The position numbers were made by a program, and so were the translations under genes. Shown in pieces: positions 1 through 9,434 of a stretch of 64,000 bases of DNA. Below the pieces are notes generated by a model, which searched no databases, was not told the DNA's origin, and saw only the letters and a list, made by a program, of their open reading frames with translations. Every line of letters starts with the position of its first letter. The first letter of the stretch is position 1. Source of the DNA: Microcoleus sp. AS-A8 (GTDB lineage: Bacteria > Cyanobacteriota > Cyanobacteriia > Cyanobacteriales > Coleofasciculaceae); the NCBI GenBank assembly GCA_039962225.1, contig JAMPKV010000002.1:248001-312000 (forward strand), read 5' to 3'.

Positions 1-1146
1 TAATACAGTCGCCGCACTTTGATCGCCCATTTGCAGGGCAGTTTTTGCCGCCGTTTGCAGCATCGTTGCCGCACCGGAGCGATCGCCCTCCTGCAATTTG
101 GCCTCTGCAATTTGAGTTTGCCGATACTTCGCCAAAGCCAGAATAGACTTTTGCACCTGAGGATTGAGAGCGGGTTGATAAACACCCTGAACATCTGCCT
201 CGATCGATACCACTTCCGAGAGTAGACCTTCTGCCCCGACGCCTGGGTCATCGTAACGCACTTGCAGTTTAGCGATCGCTTGACGCCCCTGTGGTAGTTG
301 ACCGAGATAAAGGTTCGCTAAAATCACCCGTTCCGCATCCGTCATCAAATCTCCCAAGCGCACCATAAACTTGTCGCCCTCTCGTTGCACGGGCAATTCA
401 ATCGTCTCTGGAGCGACCTGAGCAATGGGTTTAAGTTCCGCCAACCGCACCTTAGGCATTAAAGAGAAGAGAAGGTAGGCATTGGTAAGCTGCACCGATT
501 GAGCACGCTCAAACAGTCTGCCAAATTCATCAGCCGCTTGTTCTGGGCGTTCAATATAGGAGAGAGTGCCACCTCCAGCATCCGCAATGTTTTCCAAGAC
601 ATCTTGGTTCCAATTGGCTCCAAAGCCTAAGGTGTTCAACGTGATGGTGTAGCTGGTTGCCAGTTCCGCTAATTTGAGGCAGCGTTTGTTGTCGCCATGT
701 TCATTCTCCCCATCGGTGAGTAGAAAGACCTGAGACACAGTCTCTGCCTTGCCTTTGGCGACTTCTTCAATTCCCAGCTTGAGACCTTCATCAATCGCTG
801 TACCACCATCCGCCGACAGCCGTTTGATCTGTTTGATTACACCATCGATGTCATCGATCACTTGGTTCTTGACCAAGATTTTGGCTCTGTGATCAAAGGC
901 GACGATCGAAATGCGATCGCCTGGATTCAACCGCTCGATTAATTGAATCGCGGCCTTTTTCACAGTTTCCAGAGGGCGTCCGTTCATCGAACCACTGTGG
1001 TCGAGAACCAGGCACAAATTCAAGGGGACATTGCGAACTTGCCCAGATGCGATCGCACCGATCGCAATCGACAGCTGACGCTGACTACTCGGTTGATTGG
1101 CATCAACATGGGCATCATTCAGAGCAGAGTGCAAACCAACTTTCAT
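1..1146 (-). CDS. VWA-domain protein (C-terminus cut by window edge)
   Basis: The reading frame is open from an ATG at 1146 to the window edge, giving at least 382 residues with no stop, so the C-terminus is missing. Residues 49-53 read DHSGS, the DxSxS start of a von Willebrand A MIDAS metal site, followed by a DGGTAIDEGL segment (MIDAS Thr) and LLTDGEN (MIDAS Asp). The MIDAS site therefore looks complete and should bind a divalent cation for protein-protein contacts. The second half is an alpha/beta region ending in an alanine-rich helical stretch. There is no signal peptide, so it is probably cytosolic. It diverges from clpR. The partner is unknown; proteins of this layout are common in cyanobacteria and are usually annotated only as VWA proteins. 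Confidence 0.85.
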   Translation of the reverse strand, partial: MKVGLHSALNDAHVDANQPSSQRQLSIAIGAIASGQVRNVPLNLCLVLDHSGSMNGRPLETVKKAAIQLIERLNPGDRISIVAFDHRAKILVKNQVIDDIDGVIKQIKRLSADGGTAIDEGLKLGIEEVAKGKAETVSQVFLLTDGENEHGDNKRCLKLAELATSYTITLNTLGFGANWNQDVLENIADAGGGTLSYIERPEQAADEFGRLFERAQSVQLTNAYLLFSLMPKVRLAELKPIAQVAPETIELPVQREGDKFMVRLGDLMTDAERVILANLYLGQLPQGRQAIAKLQVRYDDPGVGAEGLLSEVVSIEADVQGVYQPALNPQVQKSILALAKYRQTQIAEAKLQEGDRSGAATMLQTAAKTALQMGDQSAATVL

Positions 1147-1362
1147 GTCATAAGTCTCCTGAGCAAGCAACACGTACTAATAGCAACTTCCTGCCAATAC
1201 GCTAGTACTACGCAATAGTGATGGTCAATAAGCACACTTCACAATGACGGAACCTCGTGAGTGCCACAACAACGTAGAAGTATCTCAAAGGACTGCCTCA
1301 GGCAGGCTCACTGGCACGTTACTATGTTTAAAGATAGCTTCATTATTGCAGCCCAAAACACC

Positions 1363-2019
1363 ATGAACTTACCCATTCAGGCTGTTCAGTCACCCTACTA
1401 CGGTAATACCAGTTACCGGACACCGCCGCCAGACTTACCTTCATTGTTGCTGAACGAGCGGATTGTTTATCTGGGTATGCCCTTGGTGCCAGCAGTAACC
1501 CAATTAATCATAGCTGAACTCCTGTTTTTGCAGTACCAAGACCCTGACAAGCCGATTAAAATCTACGTCAATTCCACCGGCACCTCTCGTTACGATGGCG
1601 AACCCATTGGCTTTGAAACAGAAGCCTTTGCCATTTGTGACACGATGAGCTACATCAAGCCACCCATCCATACCATTTGCCTGGGTTCAGCCATGGGCAT
1701 GGCGGCGATGCTGTTGTCAGCCGGGACAAAAGGCTGTCGAGCCAGTTTGCCGAATGCCTCAATCGTTCTGCACCAGCCCAAGAGTTACACTCGCGGTCAA
1801 GCCACGGATATTCAAATTCGGGCGAAGGAAGTGTTGGCGAATAAGGCCACGATGATCGATATCCTATCTCGCAACACCGGTCAGCCATCGGAAAAGATTG
1901 TCAAAGATATGGATCGACTGTTTTACATGACGCCCCAACAGGCGAAAGAGTATGGTCTGATTGACCGCGTGCTGGAAACCACTGAGGTTCCCCCTGCCAT
2001 AGCGGCTGGTGTTTCTTAA
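1363..2019 (+). CDS. clpR: ClpR, catalytically inactive Clp protease subunit
   Basis: This is a ClpP-fold subunit. The nucleophile motif that reads [14 protein letters not shown] in the next gene is [14 protein letters not shown] here, so the catalytic Ser is Gly; the His motif (IVLHQP) is kept. Such a substitution defines ClpR. In cyanobacteria ClpR forms a mixed heptamer with ClpP3, partners ClpC and is essential (family knowledge). Its conserved ClpR N-terminus ([14 protein letters not shown]) supports the ATG at 1363. An in-frame GTG at 1261 would add 34 residues, but those look like non-coding translation. clpP3 follows 80 bp downstream on the same strand, the same clpR-clpP3 order known in Synechocystis, so co-transcription is likely. 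Confidence 0.93.
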   Translation: MNLPIQAVQSPYYGNTSYRTPPPDLPSLLLNERIVYLGMPLVPAVTQLIIAELLFLQYQDPDKPIKIYVNSTGTSRYDGEPIGFETEAFAICDTMSYIKPPIHTICLGSAMGMAAMLLSAGTKGCRASLPNASIVLHQPKSYTRGQATDIQIRAKEVLANKATMIDILSRNTGQPSEKIVKDMDRLFYMTPQQAKEYGLIDRVLETTEVPPAIAAGVS

Positions 2020-2099
2020 GACCCTTTTCTCCTTTCTCGCCGCGGCTTTCAAGGGCGTTTAACTTTTTAATTAATCTTTTCTCTAATTCGGAGCAAATT

Positions 2100-2696
2100 A
2101 TGCCTATTGGCATCCCCAAAGTCCCCTATCAGCTGCCTGGATCTCAGTACACAGAGTGGGTTGATATTTACAACCGTCTCTACCGGGAACGGATCATTTT
2201 TCTAGGGCAAGAGGTTGATGATGAAATTGCCAATCAGATCATTGCTGTGATGCTTTATCTGGACTCGGAAGACAACACCAAAGATATTTATCTCTATATC
2301 AACTCCCCTGGTGGCATGGTTACAGCCGGCATGGCCATTTATGACACCATGCAGCACATTAAGTCCGATGTCGTAACCATTTGTGTCGGACTGGCGGCGT
2401 CGATGGGTTCTTTCTTACTCGCGGCTGGGAAGAAGGGCAAACGCTTAGCGTTGCCCCACTCCCGGATTATGATCCACCAACCGTCTGGGGGTACGCGTGG
2501 ACAAGCCACCGATATTGAGATTGAAGCCAGAGAAATCATCCGCATCCGGCATCAATTGAACCAAATTTACGCAAACAATACGGGTCAAACCCTTCAGAAG
2601 ATTGAGAAAGACATGGATCGTGACTTTTTCCTGTCTGCTCAAGAGGCTAAGGAATATGGGCTGATTGACCGCGTGATTGAAGAGAGACCAAATTAG
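2100..2696 (+). CDS. clpP3: ATP-dependent Clp protease proteolytic subunit ClpP3
   Basis: A 198-residue ClpP with a complete serine-protease signature: the catalytic Ser lies in [14 protein letters not shown], the His in IMIHQPSGG, and the C-terminal Asp region reads [21 protein letters not shown]. It is normal length for the family. The ATG at 2100 has a GGAG ribosome site 7-10 bases upstream. It is the active partner of the upstream ClpR in the ClpP3/R core, which degrades unfolded or tagged proteins delivered by a Clp ATPase in the cytosol. The number 3 rests on its linkage to clpR; without that it could only be called ClpP. Confidence 0.95.
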   Translation: MPIGIPKVPYQLPGSQYTEWVDIYNRLYRERIIFLGQEVDDEIANQIIAVMLYLDSEDNTKDIYLYINSPGGMVTAGMAIYDTMQHIKSDVVTICVGLAASMGSFLLAAGKKGKRLALPHSRIMIHQPSGGTRGQATDIEIEAREIIRIRHQLNQIYANNTGQTLQKIEKDMDRDFFLSAQEAKEYGLIDRVIEERPN

Positions 2697-3120
2697 GATG
2701 AGACGGAGCGATCAGGTAGTTTCCTGAGTCGTTGGTGAGGGAACGCTAGCTCACAATCCGATTGAATTAATCCTGTGCTTAATTAGGGTAGAGACGCCTC
2801 TTGGGGCGTCTTGCCTGTTAAATGACGATATTCGTAGGGGAAATCTGCTGCATTGGCTGTCCCTAAACGCCAGAACCTTGAGAAGAAAAATTAGCGTATT
2901 CCCGACAAAAATTGCTGTTTGGGTCAAGCCTTCTGCGTATAAGGATAGAACGGACATTTTATACTGTTGTCTTTGCCGTAGGAAGGTGTAGGCTTAGCTC
3001 TGGGTCAAGTCATGGGGCTGCCCAAGTCGCCAAAATGCCACTGTTGATAGCGGTGGAAGGCTCAAACGTGCTAAAGTTCCCTTTTTAAGGCGTCAAGTTC
3101 ATCATTGCTTTTCCTTATCG
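2697..3120. other. Intergenic gap clpP3-DnaJ, no gene seen
   Basis: No credible coding frame or RNA gene is visible in these 424 bases. The one structured element is a short hairpin at 2792-2811 (arms AGACGCC and GGCGTCT), annotated separately. The promoter of the J-domain gene must lie here, but I cannot place convincing -35 and -10 boxes. Confidence 0.5.
2792..2811. repeat. Short inverted repeat downstream of clpP3
   Basis: Perfect 7-bp arms (AGACGCC / GGCGTCT) enclose a 6-base loop about 95 bp after the clpP3 stop. It has no run of T after it, so a rho-independent terminator is possible but weak. GTAGAGACGCC-type hairpins recur between genes in cyanobacterial genomes, so a small interspersed repeat is the likelier reading. 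Confidence 0.5.
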
Positions 3121-3756
3121 ATGGATCTGGCGAATTGCTACCGCTTGTTGGGTTTAACGTATGGAGCTTCTCTGACTGAAGTTAAGGCGTCTTATCGACG
3201 TCTAGCGCGTCGGTATCATCCTGATGTCAACGCGGGAGATAAGCTCACTCAAGAAAAATTTATTAAGTTGACGGAAGCTTATAAGCTTCTGTTGAGTGTG
3301 ATTAAGGAGCCGGTAGGGAGTGCGGCGGTATCTAGCGTCTCCCAAACGGTGGCGACGAAAAGTGCGCCTCAGGAGGCTGGGGGAATGCCACGATCACCAT
3401 CAACCGTGAAGGTGACGCGTAAGCCCCCCGTGGTGCATTACACTCCACCCCTGTCGGACATGGACAAACAGCTAAAGTGGAATGCTTATGAGCAGCTTCA
3501 ACAACTGCTGAAATGCCGACGTTTTGCGCGGGCAACCGCACTGGTTGAAGGTTTAGCGCAACGCATTCCCCTCGATCCAGAAGTGCGCCAGTGGCAGGCG
3601 ATCGCTTACATTAGTTGGGGACGACATCTGACCCACGAAGGGCAACTGGACAAGGCTAGAATTTATCTCAAAAAAGCCCTCAAGACAGACCCCCATAACC
3701 GTTCCCTTTGGGCCGAAATCGAAAAAGATTTCCAACGGATTGAGCAGATGCTGTGA
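3121..3756 (+). CDS. J-domain (DnaJ-like) protein with TPR-like C-terminus
   Basis: Residues 4-62 form a J domain: NCYRLLGLTYGAS, the RRLARRYHPD helix with the essential HPD triad, then EKFIKLTEAYKLL. It should stimulate an Hsp70 (DnaK) ATPase. There is no Gly/Phe-rich region, zinc-finger domain or DnaJ C-terminal domain, so it is a type III J protein of 211 residues. A Ser/Pro-rich linker follows, then residues 118-205 look like two TPR helices (ATALVEGLAQRIPLDPEV; GQLDKARIYLKKALKTDPHN), probably the client-binding part. The gene stands alone; the convergent kinase gene ends 69 bp downstream. The client is unknown. Confidence 0.88.
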   Translation: MDLANCYRLLGLTYGASLTEVKASYRRLARRYHPDVNAGDKLTQEKFIKLTEAYKLLLSVIKEPVGSAAVSSVSQTVATKSAPQEAGGMPRSPSTVKVTRKPPVVHYTPPLSDMDKQLKWNAYEQLQQLLKCRRFARATALVEGLAQRIPLDPEVRQWQAIAYISWGRHLTHEGQLDKARIYLKKALKTDPHNRSLWAEIEKDFQRIEQML

Positions 3757-3824
3757 CGGACTTTCGTTGTGAAACGACTACAGGGCGATGAGGGGCGATT
3801 TTACCTTTCGCGTTCCCCCTCCTG

Positions 3825-6239
3825 TTAACGAGTTGTTTCTAATGAGATGAATACAGGTTTTCCCTGCTTATCGAGTTGGACTTGCACCAATTGGATTTGG
3901 GGTTCTTTGCGATCGCCATTTGCTTGGAAACTAATCGTGCCTGTAGCTCCCATCGCTTTAAAATTAGAGTTTGATAAGGTTTGCTGCAACAACAGACGAC
4001 TGGGATTTGAGGATTTTGCTACAGCCGTGAGCAAAACACGAGTGGCATCATAAGCCAAAGCCGTGCGCCAACTCACTTGTCCTCCCCATAACTTTTCAGC
4101 GACTTGGGGAAATTTGCGGTCAGGACTATTCATCTGATGCCAGGGGACGGCGACAACTAAGCAGTTTTTTACTTCTTTTCCGACGACATCCAGAATTTCA
4201 GGTGTATAAATAGTATCGCCTCCTACCATAAAATAGCGACATTGATTGGCAATAATCAGTTTTATCGTTTTATTTAAAATTAAACTTTGACTATTGGGAA
4301 ATAGAGCAATAACATTGGCTCCTTGTTTTCCCACTTCATCTATCGCCTTTCCCGAATTCAGGATGGGGGTCGATAAATCTAACTTGTTTACAACCTTGCC
4401 TCCATGCTTGCTCAAGCTTTCCTGAAATTGGTGTTGTAGAGACTTGCTATATTTACTACCGGGATTATAAAACACTACCGCCGTTTGTAGATTGACTTGT
4501 TGGTTCAAGTAACTAGCCAATGCCTGAGCTGTGACGCGATCGCTCGGCACCGTGCGAAAAAAGAAATTGGGGGAATGAGACTTTTCTTGGACTGATAAAT
4601 CTTCAGAAGTGCTAGTGGGAGAAATAAAAACTAACTGATTTTGTTGATAGATTTCCGACGCAGCTAGTGTTGAATCACTGGTGAAATGACCAACAACAGC
4701 GAGCACCTCTTTTTTGTTGACTAAATCCTTCGCAATTTGTTTAGCATGAGCAGATTTATTGTCATCATCTGCGATTAATACTTTAACCCCCACTCCTTTC
4801 CGTTCTTGGTTAAATTCATTTTGGGCTTGGGCAACGCCCCGTAAAATTTCTAACCCAGAATTCAAACCCTCTGAACTGGTATCCAAAGGAACAGCCACCG
4901 CAATCGTATAAAATTGAGATTTTTGGGCATTAATTCGGGCATTATTCAGATAAATTAAAGTCTCTGGGTCACTTTTTTCCTGGTTTTGTGCTTGTTGTAA
5001 CCACTCAACCGCCGTGCTATATTGCCCCTCTCGAAATGCGAGCACACCTTTTTGCTTTTCCTGGGTTGCAGAACCAGGGATTAATAGTTGTTCTCCAGAA
5101 CTTAACTTGTCGCCCAAAGTAGCTAGACACGGTTTAAAATTTCCCAATCCTTCACAGGGAAGTACCTGATAAACTAAAGTTCCTGCTAATCCCAACAGCA
5201 GAATGGCACCCCCCGCCCACGAAATTTTGACTGGAAATCTTCGGGGCTGATTTGTAATATCACTCGGAAGTTGAGTGACATCCGATGGATTAGAGTTGGG
5301 GAAAAAAGTGATTGTATAAGTACTATTATTAATTTCACTATGACTCTTGTTATCAATTAACTGAATACGCTGCCTAATTTCTTGAGTATTATGAGGCCGA
5401 TTGATTGGCGCAGGAGCCATTAAATCATCAATTAATTGAGCGAGAGCGTTTGAGATTGGAGACGCTAGGTTTCGCCACACCAATTCCTCTGTTTCAGCAT
5501 TTTTAGGTAAATCATAGGGATGCTTACCAGTGAGTAAATAGACAAAGGTGCGCCCTAGGGCAAAAAAATCAGACTGTGGAACAGTTTTTCCCTCAATTTG
5601 CTCTTGGGGAGTGTAGTAAGTAGAAATAATTCTGGTTTCCCCAACTCCGACAGTACCGAAGTCAATCAATACAAGTTGTCCATCGGGTTTTAGCATGATA
5701 TTCGAGGGTTTGATGTCTCGATGCCAAAGCCCCTGCCGATGGAGTTTATCCAAAATTTCTACAATTTGTTGTAGCCAGTTGAGGGCTTGTGCTTGAGAGA
5801 TAGGCTGATTTTCTTCTATCCATTCCTCTAAGTTCTGTCCCTCAATTTTCTCCATTACCAAGCATTGCAATTTCTGGAAACCCTTACCAATTGCACAGGG
5901 AAAGTATCCATCTGGCTTGACTTGGGGAATTCCAGGATGCTTCTGCCAAGCTGAACTTAACCAAATTAAAATCTGAGCTTCTTTTTCAAATAATTCAGCA
6001 AATTTGCTATTTTTATGTTTAATCGCTAAGGATTTTAAAACTTTTGAGGTTCCCCCTTCATTTAAATCCTTAACCTCAAAAATTTCGCTGTTGTAACCTT
6101 GCCCCGTGCGTAGTGCTCTAATGATTTGATAGCGGTTATTAAGGAGTAATTGAGTACCGCACGTTTGACAATACTCCCAGTCGTCCAAATTTTGCCGATT
6201 CGAGCAGTTTGGGTTAATGCAGTAGTTCATACGACTCAA
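3825..6239 (-). CDS. Ser/Thr protein kinase with N-terminal zinc ribbon and periplasmic ligand-binding sensor domain
   Basis: The 804-residue layout is clear. Cysteines 7, 12, 24 and 27 form a zinc-ribbon typical of cyanobacterial four-Cys kinases. Residues 36-290 are a PknB-like kinase with all key parts: K69 (VLK), E86, H173-R174-D175 with K177 and N180, and D193-F-G. Residues about 338-358 are one transmembrane helix. A short TPR-like stretch follows, and about 436-800 resembles a type I periplasmic-binding protein of the branched-chain amino acid (Leu/Ile/Val) receptor class. The kinase should be cytosolic and the binding domain outside the membrane, so it looks like a one-piece ligand sensor. 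Start could also be Met4 (6230), matching other family members. It lies 156 bp downstream of the STAND gene on the same strand. The ligand is unknown. Confidence 0.9.
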   Translation of the reverse strand: MSRMNYCINPNCSNRQNLDDWEYCQTCGTQLLLNNRYQIIRALRTGQGYNSEIFEVKDLNEGGTSKVLKSLAIKHKNSKFAELFEKEAQILIWLSSAWQKHPGIPQVKPDGYFPCAIGKGFQKLQCLVMEKIEGQNLEEWIEENQPISQAQALNWLQQIVEILDKLHRQGLWHRDIKPSNIMLKPDGQLVLIDFGTVGVGETRIISTYYTPQEQIEGKTVPQSDFFALGRTFVYLLTGKHPYDLPKNAETEELVWRNLASPISNALAQLIDDLMAPAPINRPHNTQEIRQRIQLIDNKSHSEINNSTYTITFFPNSNPSDVTQLPSDITNQPRRFPVKISWAGGAILLLGLAGTLVYQVLPCEGLGNFKPCLATLGDKLSSGEQLLIPGSATQEKQKGVLAFREGQYSTAVEWLQQAQNQEKSDPETLIYLNNARINAQKSQFYTIAVAVPLDTSSEGLNSGLEILRGVAQAQNEFNQERKGVGVKVLIADDDNKSAHAKQIAKDLVNKKEVLAVVGHFTSDSTLAASEIYQQNQLVFISPTSTSEDLSVQEKSHSPNFFFRTVPSDRVTAQALASYLNQQVNLQTAVVFYNPGSKYSKSLQHQFQESLSKHGGKVVNKLDLSTPILNSGKAIDEVGKQGANVIALFPNSQSLILNKTIKLIIANQCRYFMVGGDTIYTPEILDVVGKEVKNCLVVAVPWHQMNSPDRKFPQVAEKLWGGQVSWRTALAYDATRVLLTAVAKSSNPSRLLLQQTLSNSNFKAMGATGTISFQANGDRKEPQIQLVQVQLDKQGKPVFISLETTR

Positions 6240-6395
6240 GACGTATTAACGCGGAGGTATCAATCTCTGGTACGTGCCGGACTTTTTCGCGCTAGGCTAC
6301 CCCCTTGTTATAAATAACGCTTCTGGTGAGCGTAATCGTTTCTCTTAATATTTTCATCCCCTGCCCCCAAGAAGTGACTTAATATTTTTCATCAT

Positions 6396-8042
6396 TCATT
6401 CTTTATGTGGCTCTAGTTCCGCCAGTAATTTAAGGAGGTTATCTTTGGCATATCCCACCTCTAGGATAGGCTTACCTTCTAGTATAGATAAAAGATGCTC
6501 CATATGTTCTCTAAGACGTTGTTGACTTCTAAAGGCTGATATTAGCTGTTCTTTCACCGATATTAAGATAGGTTTAAATATAAACTCTTGAATATTGTCC
6601 CCTTGGGGGTTAACCAGGGCATGACTTCTAAGCAGTTCAATCTCTCCCTCACAAAGTTGCTCACAAACTTGCTCAACAAAATGGTTATTGACATACTTCA
6701 TGACGACAGGAGGAAGGCTGAAAAAAACTTCACTCTGTTCTGTACTTGGCTCAATGAGTGTAGGCGCTGCCTTGTCGATGAGACATCGCCATCCCAAAGA
6801 TTGCAGCACTTCCATTAAGTCAGATTTTTTGACAGGAAATAAAATATCAGTCTGTAATTGGGATAATAAGACAGGATGACGGTGAATCGCCATCCAGTAA
6901 ATAATTTGCTTTTCTAAATCTGATGAACGCTTAAAGGGCTGTTCTAATATGTCAGCAAAACCAGTAATGACTAAGGTGTTTTGTCGCAAAAATTCAGAAA
7001 CATTATTATTGAATAAGTCTTGAATAGTGGTTGAAACAATATTTAAGGCTAAGGGATTGCCTCCATAAAGTTTAATCAAGCTATCCCACCCTTCCTCTCC
7101 AGCTAAATCTTTAGCTTTTAAGATTTCCCGTGCTTCTAACTCCGGCAAACCTTTTAGCTGTAAAGAACGAATAGGCGAGGATTTACCTTCAAGAGTAGTG
7201 ATTTCTCTGGGTTTCTCTCGACTGATTACTATAATTGCGCTTTGATGTTGCGATTCTCCTACCCGCTTGAGGAATTCCCCATACCCCTCATAACCGGCCA
7301 AATAAGTTCCAGTTCGGTGTCGAAGCGTTTCAGGATGAGACTCGCCATCCCATAACACGGCTTCAAAATTATCAAGTACCAGTAAACAACGGTGCTTTCG
7401 TAAACAGTCAATCAGTAGGGATAATCTAGCACTGAAACCATCGGGTATCTGTCCTTCGCCCTGCTTGGGTAAGGGGGGATTGCGATCGCCAAAAAATTGG
7501 ATTAACTGTGCCAAAATATCTTCAACAGGTGGGGCATAACGCAGACTTCGCCAGATAAAATACGGAAATTGCCCTTGAATCAACTCCACCCATTTGACAG
7601 CTAAAGCTGTTTTGCCAATTCCTCCCATCCCCAAGAGAGTCACTAGGCGACATCTGTCGTTTACAATCCACTGTGTTAGCGTCGCCAGTTCTTCGCTGCG
7701 CCCATAAAAAACACTCGCTGCCGGTGCTTCTCCCCAGTCTTGAACTGAACCGCTATCCGCCTTAGCCTCGGCTTCTCGATCAATCAGTTCTTCCCATTTA
7801 AGCCCAAGCACCTGGGTATAAGCCTTGAAAGCCTCCGCCTTGATGGGGTTTTTTCCTGCTAAAAATCGCTTCCAAGTTCCTTCGGAAATCCCCTCAGCAA
7901 AATAGCCACTTTCTTGCCAATGACTTCCCAAAATGATACTGGCTTCCTCAAGCCATTTCAGGCTATCCACACTCCAGCCTTTTTCTTTTCGGGCTTGCTT
8001 GATTTTGGCTAATCCAGGTGCAGACGCTTTGAGGGTTTCCAT
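6396..8042 (-). CDS. HTH-STAND (NB-ARC-like) P-loop ATPase
   Basis: Residues 1-90 form a helical N-terminal region of the kind that precedes NB-ARC domains in cyanobacteria (possible helix-turn-helix, with EGISEGTWKRFLAGK). Then comes a STAND ATPase: VFYGRSEEL entry motif, Walker A GMGGIGKT (138-145), Walker B CLLVLDNFE (D224), and a GLPELEAREIL / YGGNPLALNIV winged-helix part with the GNPLAL motif. Many relatives carry WD40 or TPR repeats at the C-terminus as ligand sensors; this one stops after about 150 helical residues at 548. No frame continuing such repeats is visible in the 156 bp before the kinase gene. It probably acts as a nucleotide-controlled signalling switch. Target and trigger are unknown. 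Confidence 0.82.
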   Translation of the reverse strand: METLKASAPGLAKIKQARKEKGWSVDSLKWLEEASIILGSHWQESGYFAEGISEGTWKRFLAGKNPIKAEAFKAYTQVLGLKWEELIDREAEAKADSGSVQDWGEAPAASVFYGRSEELATLTQWIVNDRCRLVTLLGMGGIGKTALAVKWVELIQGQFPYFIWRSLRYAPPVEDILAQLIQFFGDRNPPLPKQGEGQIPDGFSARLSLLIDCLRKHRCLLVLDNFEAVLWDGESHPETLRHRTGTYLAGYEGYGEFLKRVGESQHQSAIIVISREKPREITTLEGKSSPIRSLQLKGLPELEAREILKAKDLAGEEGWDSLIKLYGGNPLALNIVSTTIQDLFNNNVSEFLRQNTLVITGFADILEQPFKRSSDLEKQIIYWMAIHRHPVLLSQLQTDILFPVKKSDLMEVLQSLGWRCLIDKAAPTLIEPSTEQSEVFFSLPPVVMKYVNNHFVEQVCEQLCEGEIELLRSHALVNPQGDNIQEFIFKPILISVKEQLISAFRSQQRLREHMEHLLSILEGKPILEVGYAKDNLLKLLAELEPHKE

Positions 8043-8174
8043 TTATGCATAACTAAGAATACTTGTCAAGATCAATTTTAAATGAGCAACCTACTGATCG
8101 GACGCTGATCTACTTATTCCTTTGCCGATTGAGGATGGTAGAGACATGGGCAATAAAAAGGAATGATGTAGGCG

Positions 8175-9332
8175 ATGACAGCTAGAAGATTTCAACTCAA
8201 ACGATGGCCCAAAGCTAGCCCATTTGTTCTGGCATTTGTGTTATTTCCCGGTGTGGGACTAGCTCTTGAGGTGAAGGATGTACCCAATCCCCGACAGATT
8301 AATGGTACTTGGGTGACGGACATGGCAGGGATGCTGGATGAGCCGACAGAAGCTCAACTCAATTCCCTGATTTCTCAATTAGAGCGTAAAAATGGCACAG
8401 AACTCGCTGTGGTGACTGTCCCAGAAACAACCCCATCGGCCTCACCTAGAAAGTTTACAACAAAGCTATTTAATTACTGGAAAATTGGCAAAAAAGGGAG
8501 AGACAATGGGGCGCTGTTGTTGATTTCCAAAAGCGATCGCCGCGTGGCAATCGAAACCGGTTACGGCATGGAAGCAATTTTGCCGGATGCCAAAGTCGCC
8601 AATATTATCAATACCCAAATCACACCGCGATTTAAACAAGGCGACTTTGATGGTGGCACCCTAGCGGGGACAAAAGCGCTGGTTGTCGCTATGGAAAAGC
8701 CTCAAGCCACAATCAGTACCTCACAGACATTCTTGCCGACTCAATCCTCCACTGTCTCACAGGAGGTGACTCAGGACGATGATTTTCCTTGGGTGCCGCT
8801 AGTTGGGGGAGGAGTGTTACTTGGGGGTGGGTTGGTGTTAGCTATAGCGAAGCGCAGATCGCAGCAGCGCTTCGCAGCAACCCATGATGCGAAGCGTCGT
8901 CAGCGTCGGGGGGTTGTAAAACCATCCGGGTATACCTCTCAAGTTAGTAGTAGCCATTGTTATTCTCAACCGCATAACCATGTCCACAGTGGTAGTACAC
9001 ATGTGGATGTGGATGTCGATTTTGATGTTGATATTGATGTTGATGTCGATAGCGATGATGGTGACAATAGCGATCGCACTGACTGGAGTAACCAGTTAGA
9101 TAGCTGTGAGAGTAGTAACGATGACAGCGATAGTAGCTGGAATTCCGATAGCCATGATAGTAGCTGGAGTTCAGACAGCAGTGACAGTTGCAGTAGCTGG
9201 AATTCCGATAGCCATGATAGTAGCTGGAGTTCAGACAGCAGTAGCAGTGGTAGTAGCTATGACAGCAGTAGTAGTAGTAGTGACTATGGTGGTGGGAGCA
9301 GTGGTGGCGGCGGTGCCGATGGCAGTTGGTAA
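8175..9332 (+). CDS. TPM-domain (TLP18.3/Psb32/YgcG-like) membrane protein with Asp/Ser-rich tail
   Basis: A hydrophobic signal segment (residues 16-32, ending GLALEV) precedes a TPM domain (about 40-180: GTWVTDMAGML, GTELAVVTV, GRDNGALLLISKSDRRVAIETGYGMEAILPD). This domain occurs in the thylakoid-lumen TLP18.3/Psb32 phosphatase linked to photosystem II repair and in YgcG proteins. Residues about 210-225 are a transmembrane helix, so the TPM domain should face the lumen or periplasm. The tail is low complexity: alternating Val-Asp, then Ser/Asp/Trp repeats, ending Gly-rich. Part of the tail comes from a 60-bp tandem duplication (9132-9240). A palindromic HIP1-related insert lies in the basic stretch after the membrane helix. 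It is followed by an SPFH gene. Confidence 0.85.
   Translation: MTARRFQLKRWPKASPFVLAFVLFPGVGLALEVKDVPNPRQINGTWVTDMAGMLDEPTEAQLNSLISQLERKNGTELAVVTVPETTPSASPRKFTTKLFNYWKIGKKGRDNGALLLISKSDRRVAIETGYGMEAILPDAKVANIINTQITPRFKQGDFDGGTLAGTKALVVAMEKPQATISTSQTFLPTQSSTVSQEVTQDDDFPWVPLVGGGVLLGGGLVLAIAKRRSQQRFAATHDAKRRQRRGVVKPSGYTSQVSSSHCYSQPHNHVHSGSTHVDVDVDFDVDIDVDVDSDDGDNSDRTDWSNQLDSCESSNDDSDSSWNSDSHDSSWSSDSSDSCSSWNSDSHDSSWSSDSSSSGSSYDSSSSSSDYGGGSSGGGGADGSW
8847..8875. repeat. Palindromic HIP1-associated small repeat inside the TPM gene
   Basis: Perfect 9-bp arms GCGAAGCGC and GCGCTTCGC flank an 11-base centre that contains GATCGC. The same GCGAAGCGC word builds the insertion at 36464-36490. In the protein it encodes part of the basic, low-complexity segment after the membrane helix. 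Confidence 0.6.
9132..9240 (+). repeat. 60-bp tandem repeat in the TPM gene tail
   Basis: Bases 9132-9180 and 9192-9240 are identical over 49 positions with a 60-bp period, encoding two copies of a Ser/Asp/Trp/His unit (SWNSDSHDSSWSSDSS). The identity at DNA level points to a recent duplication or slippage event. Copy number is likely to vary between strains. Confidence 0.9.
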
Positions 9333-9434
9333 TCCTTCCTACTGAGGATAGAACATCAAGGGATTGAGGTGAGTAGTTTGGTCAAACCCTTGCTGGGCAA
9401 TCGCGTAAAACTTACCCTACAAATTTTACAGACT

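Noticed and set aside
1261-1362. N-terminal extension of clpR from GTG at 1261
   Set aside because: The 34 extra residues do not look like ClpR, whose conserved start begins at 1363.
9106-9345. Val/Ala-rich plus-strand frame over the TPM gene tail
   Set aside because: It is a shadow of the Asp/Ser-rich tail in another frame, caused by repetitive codons.
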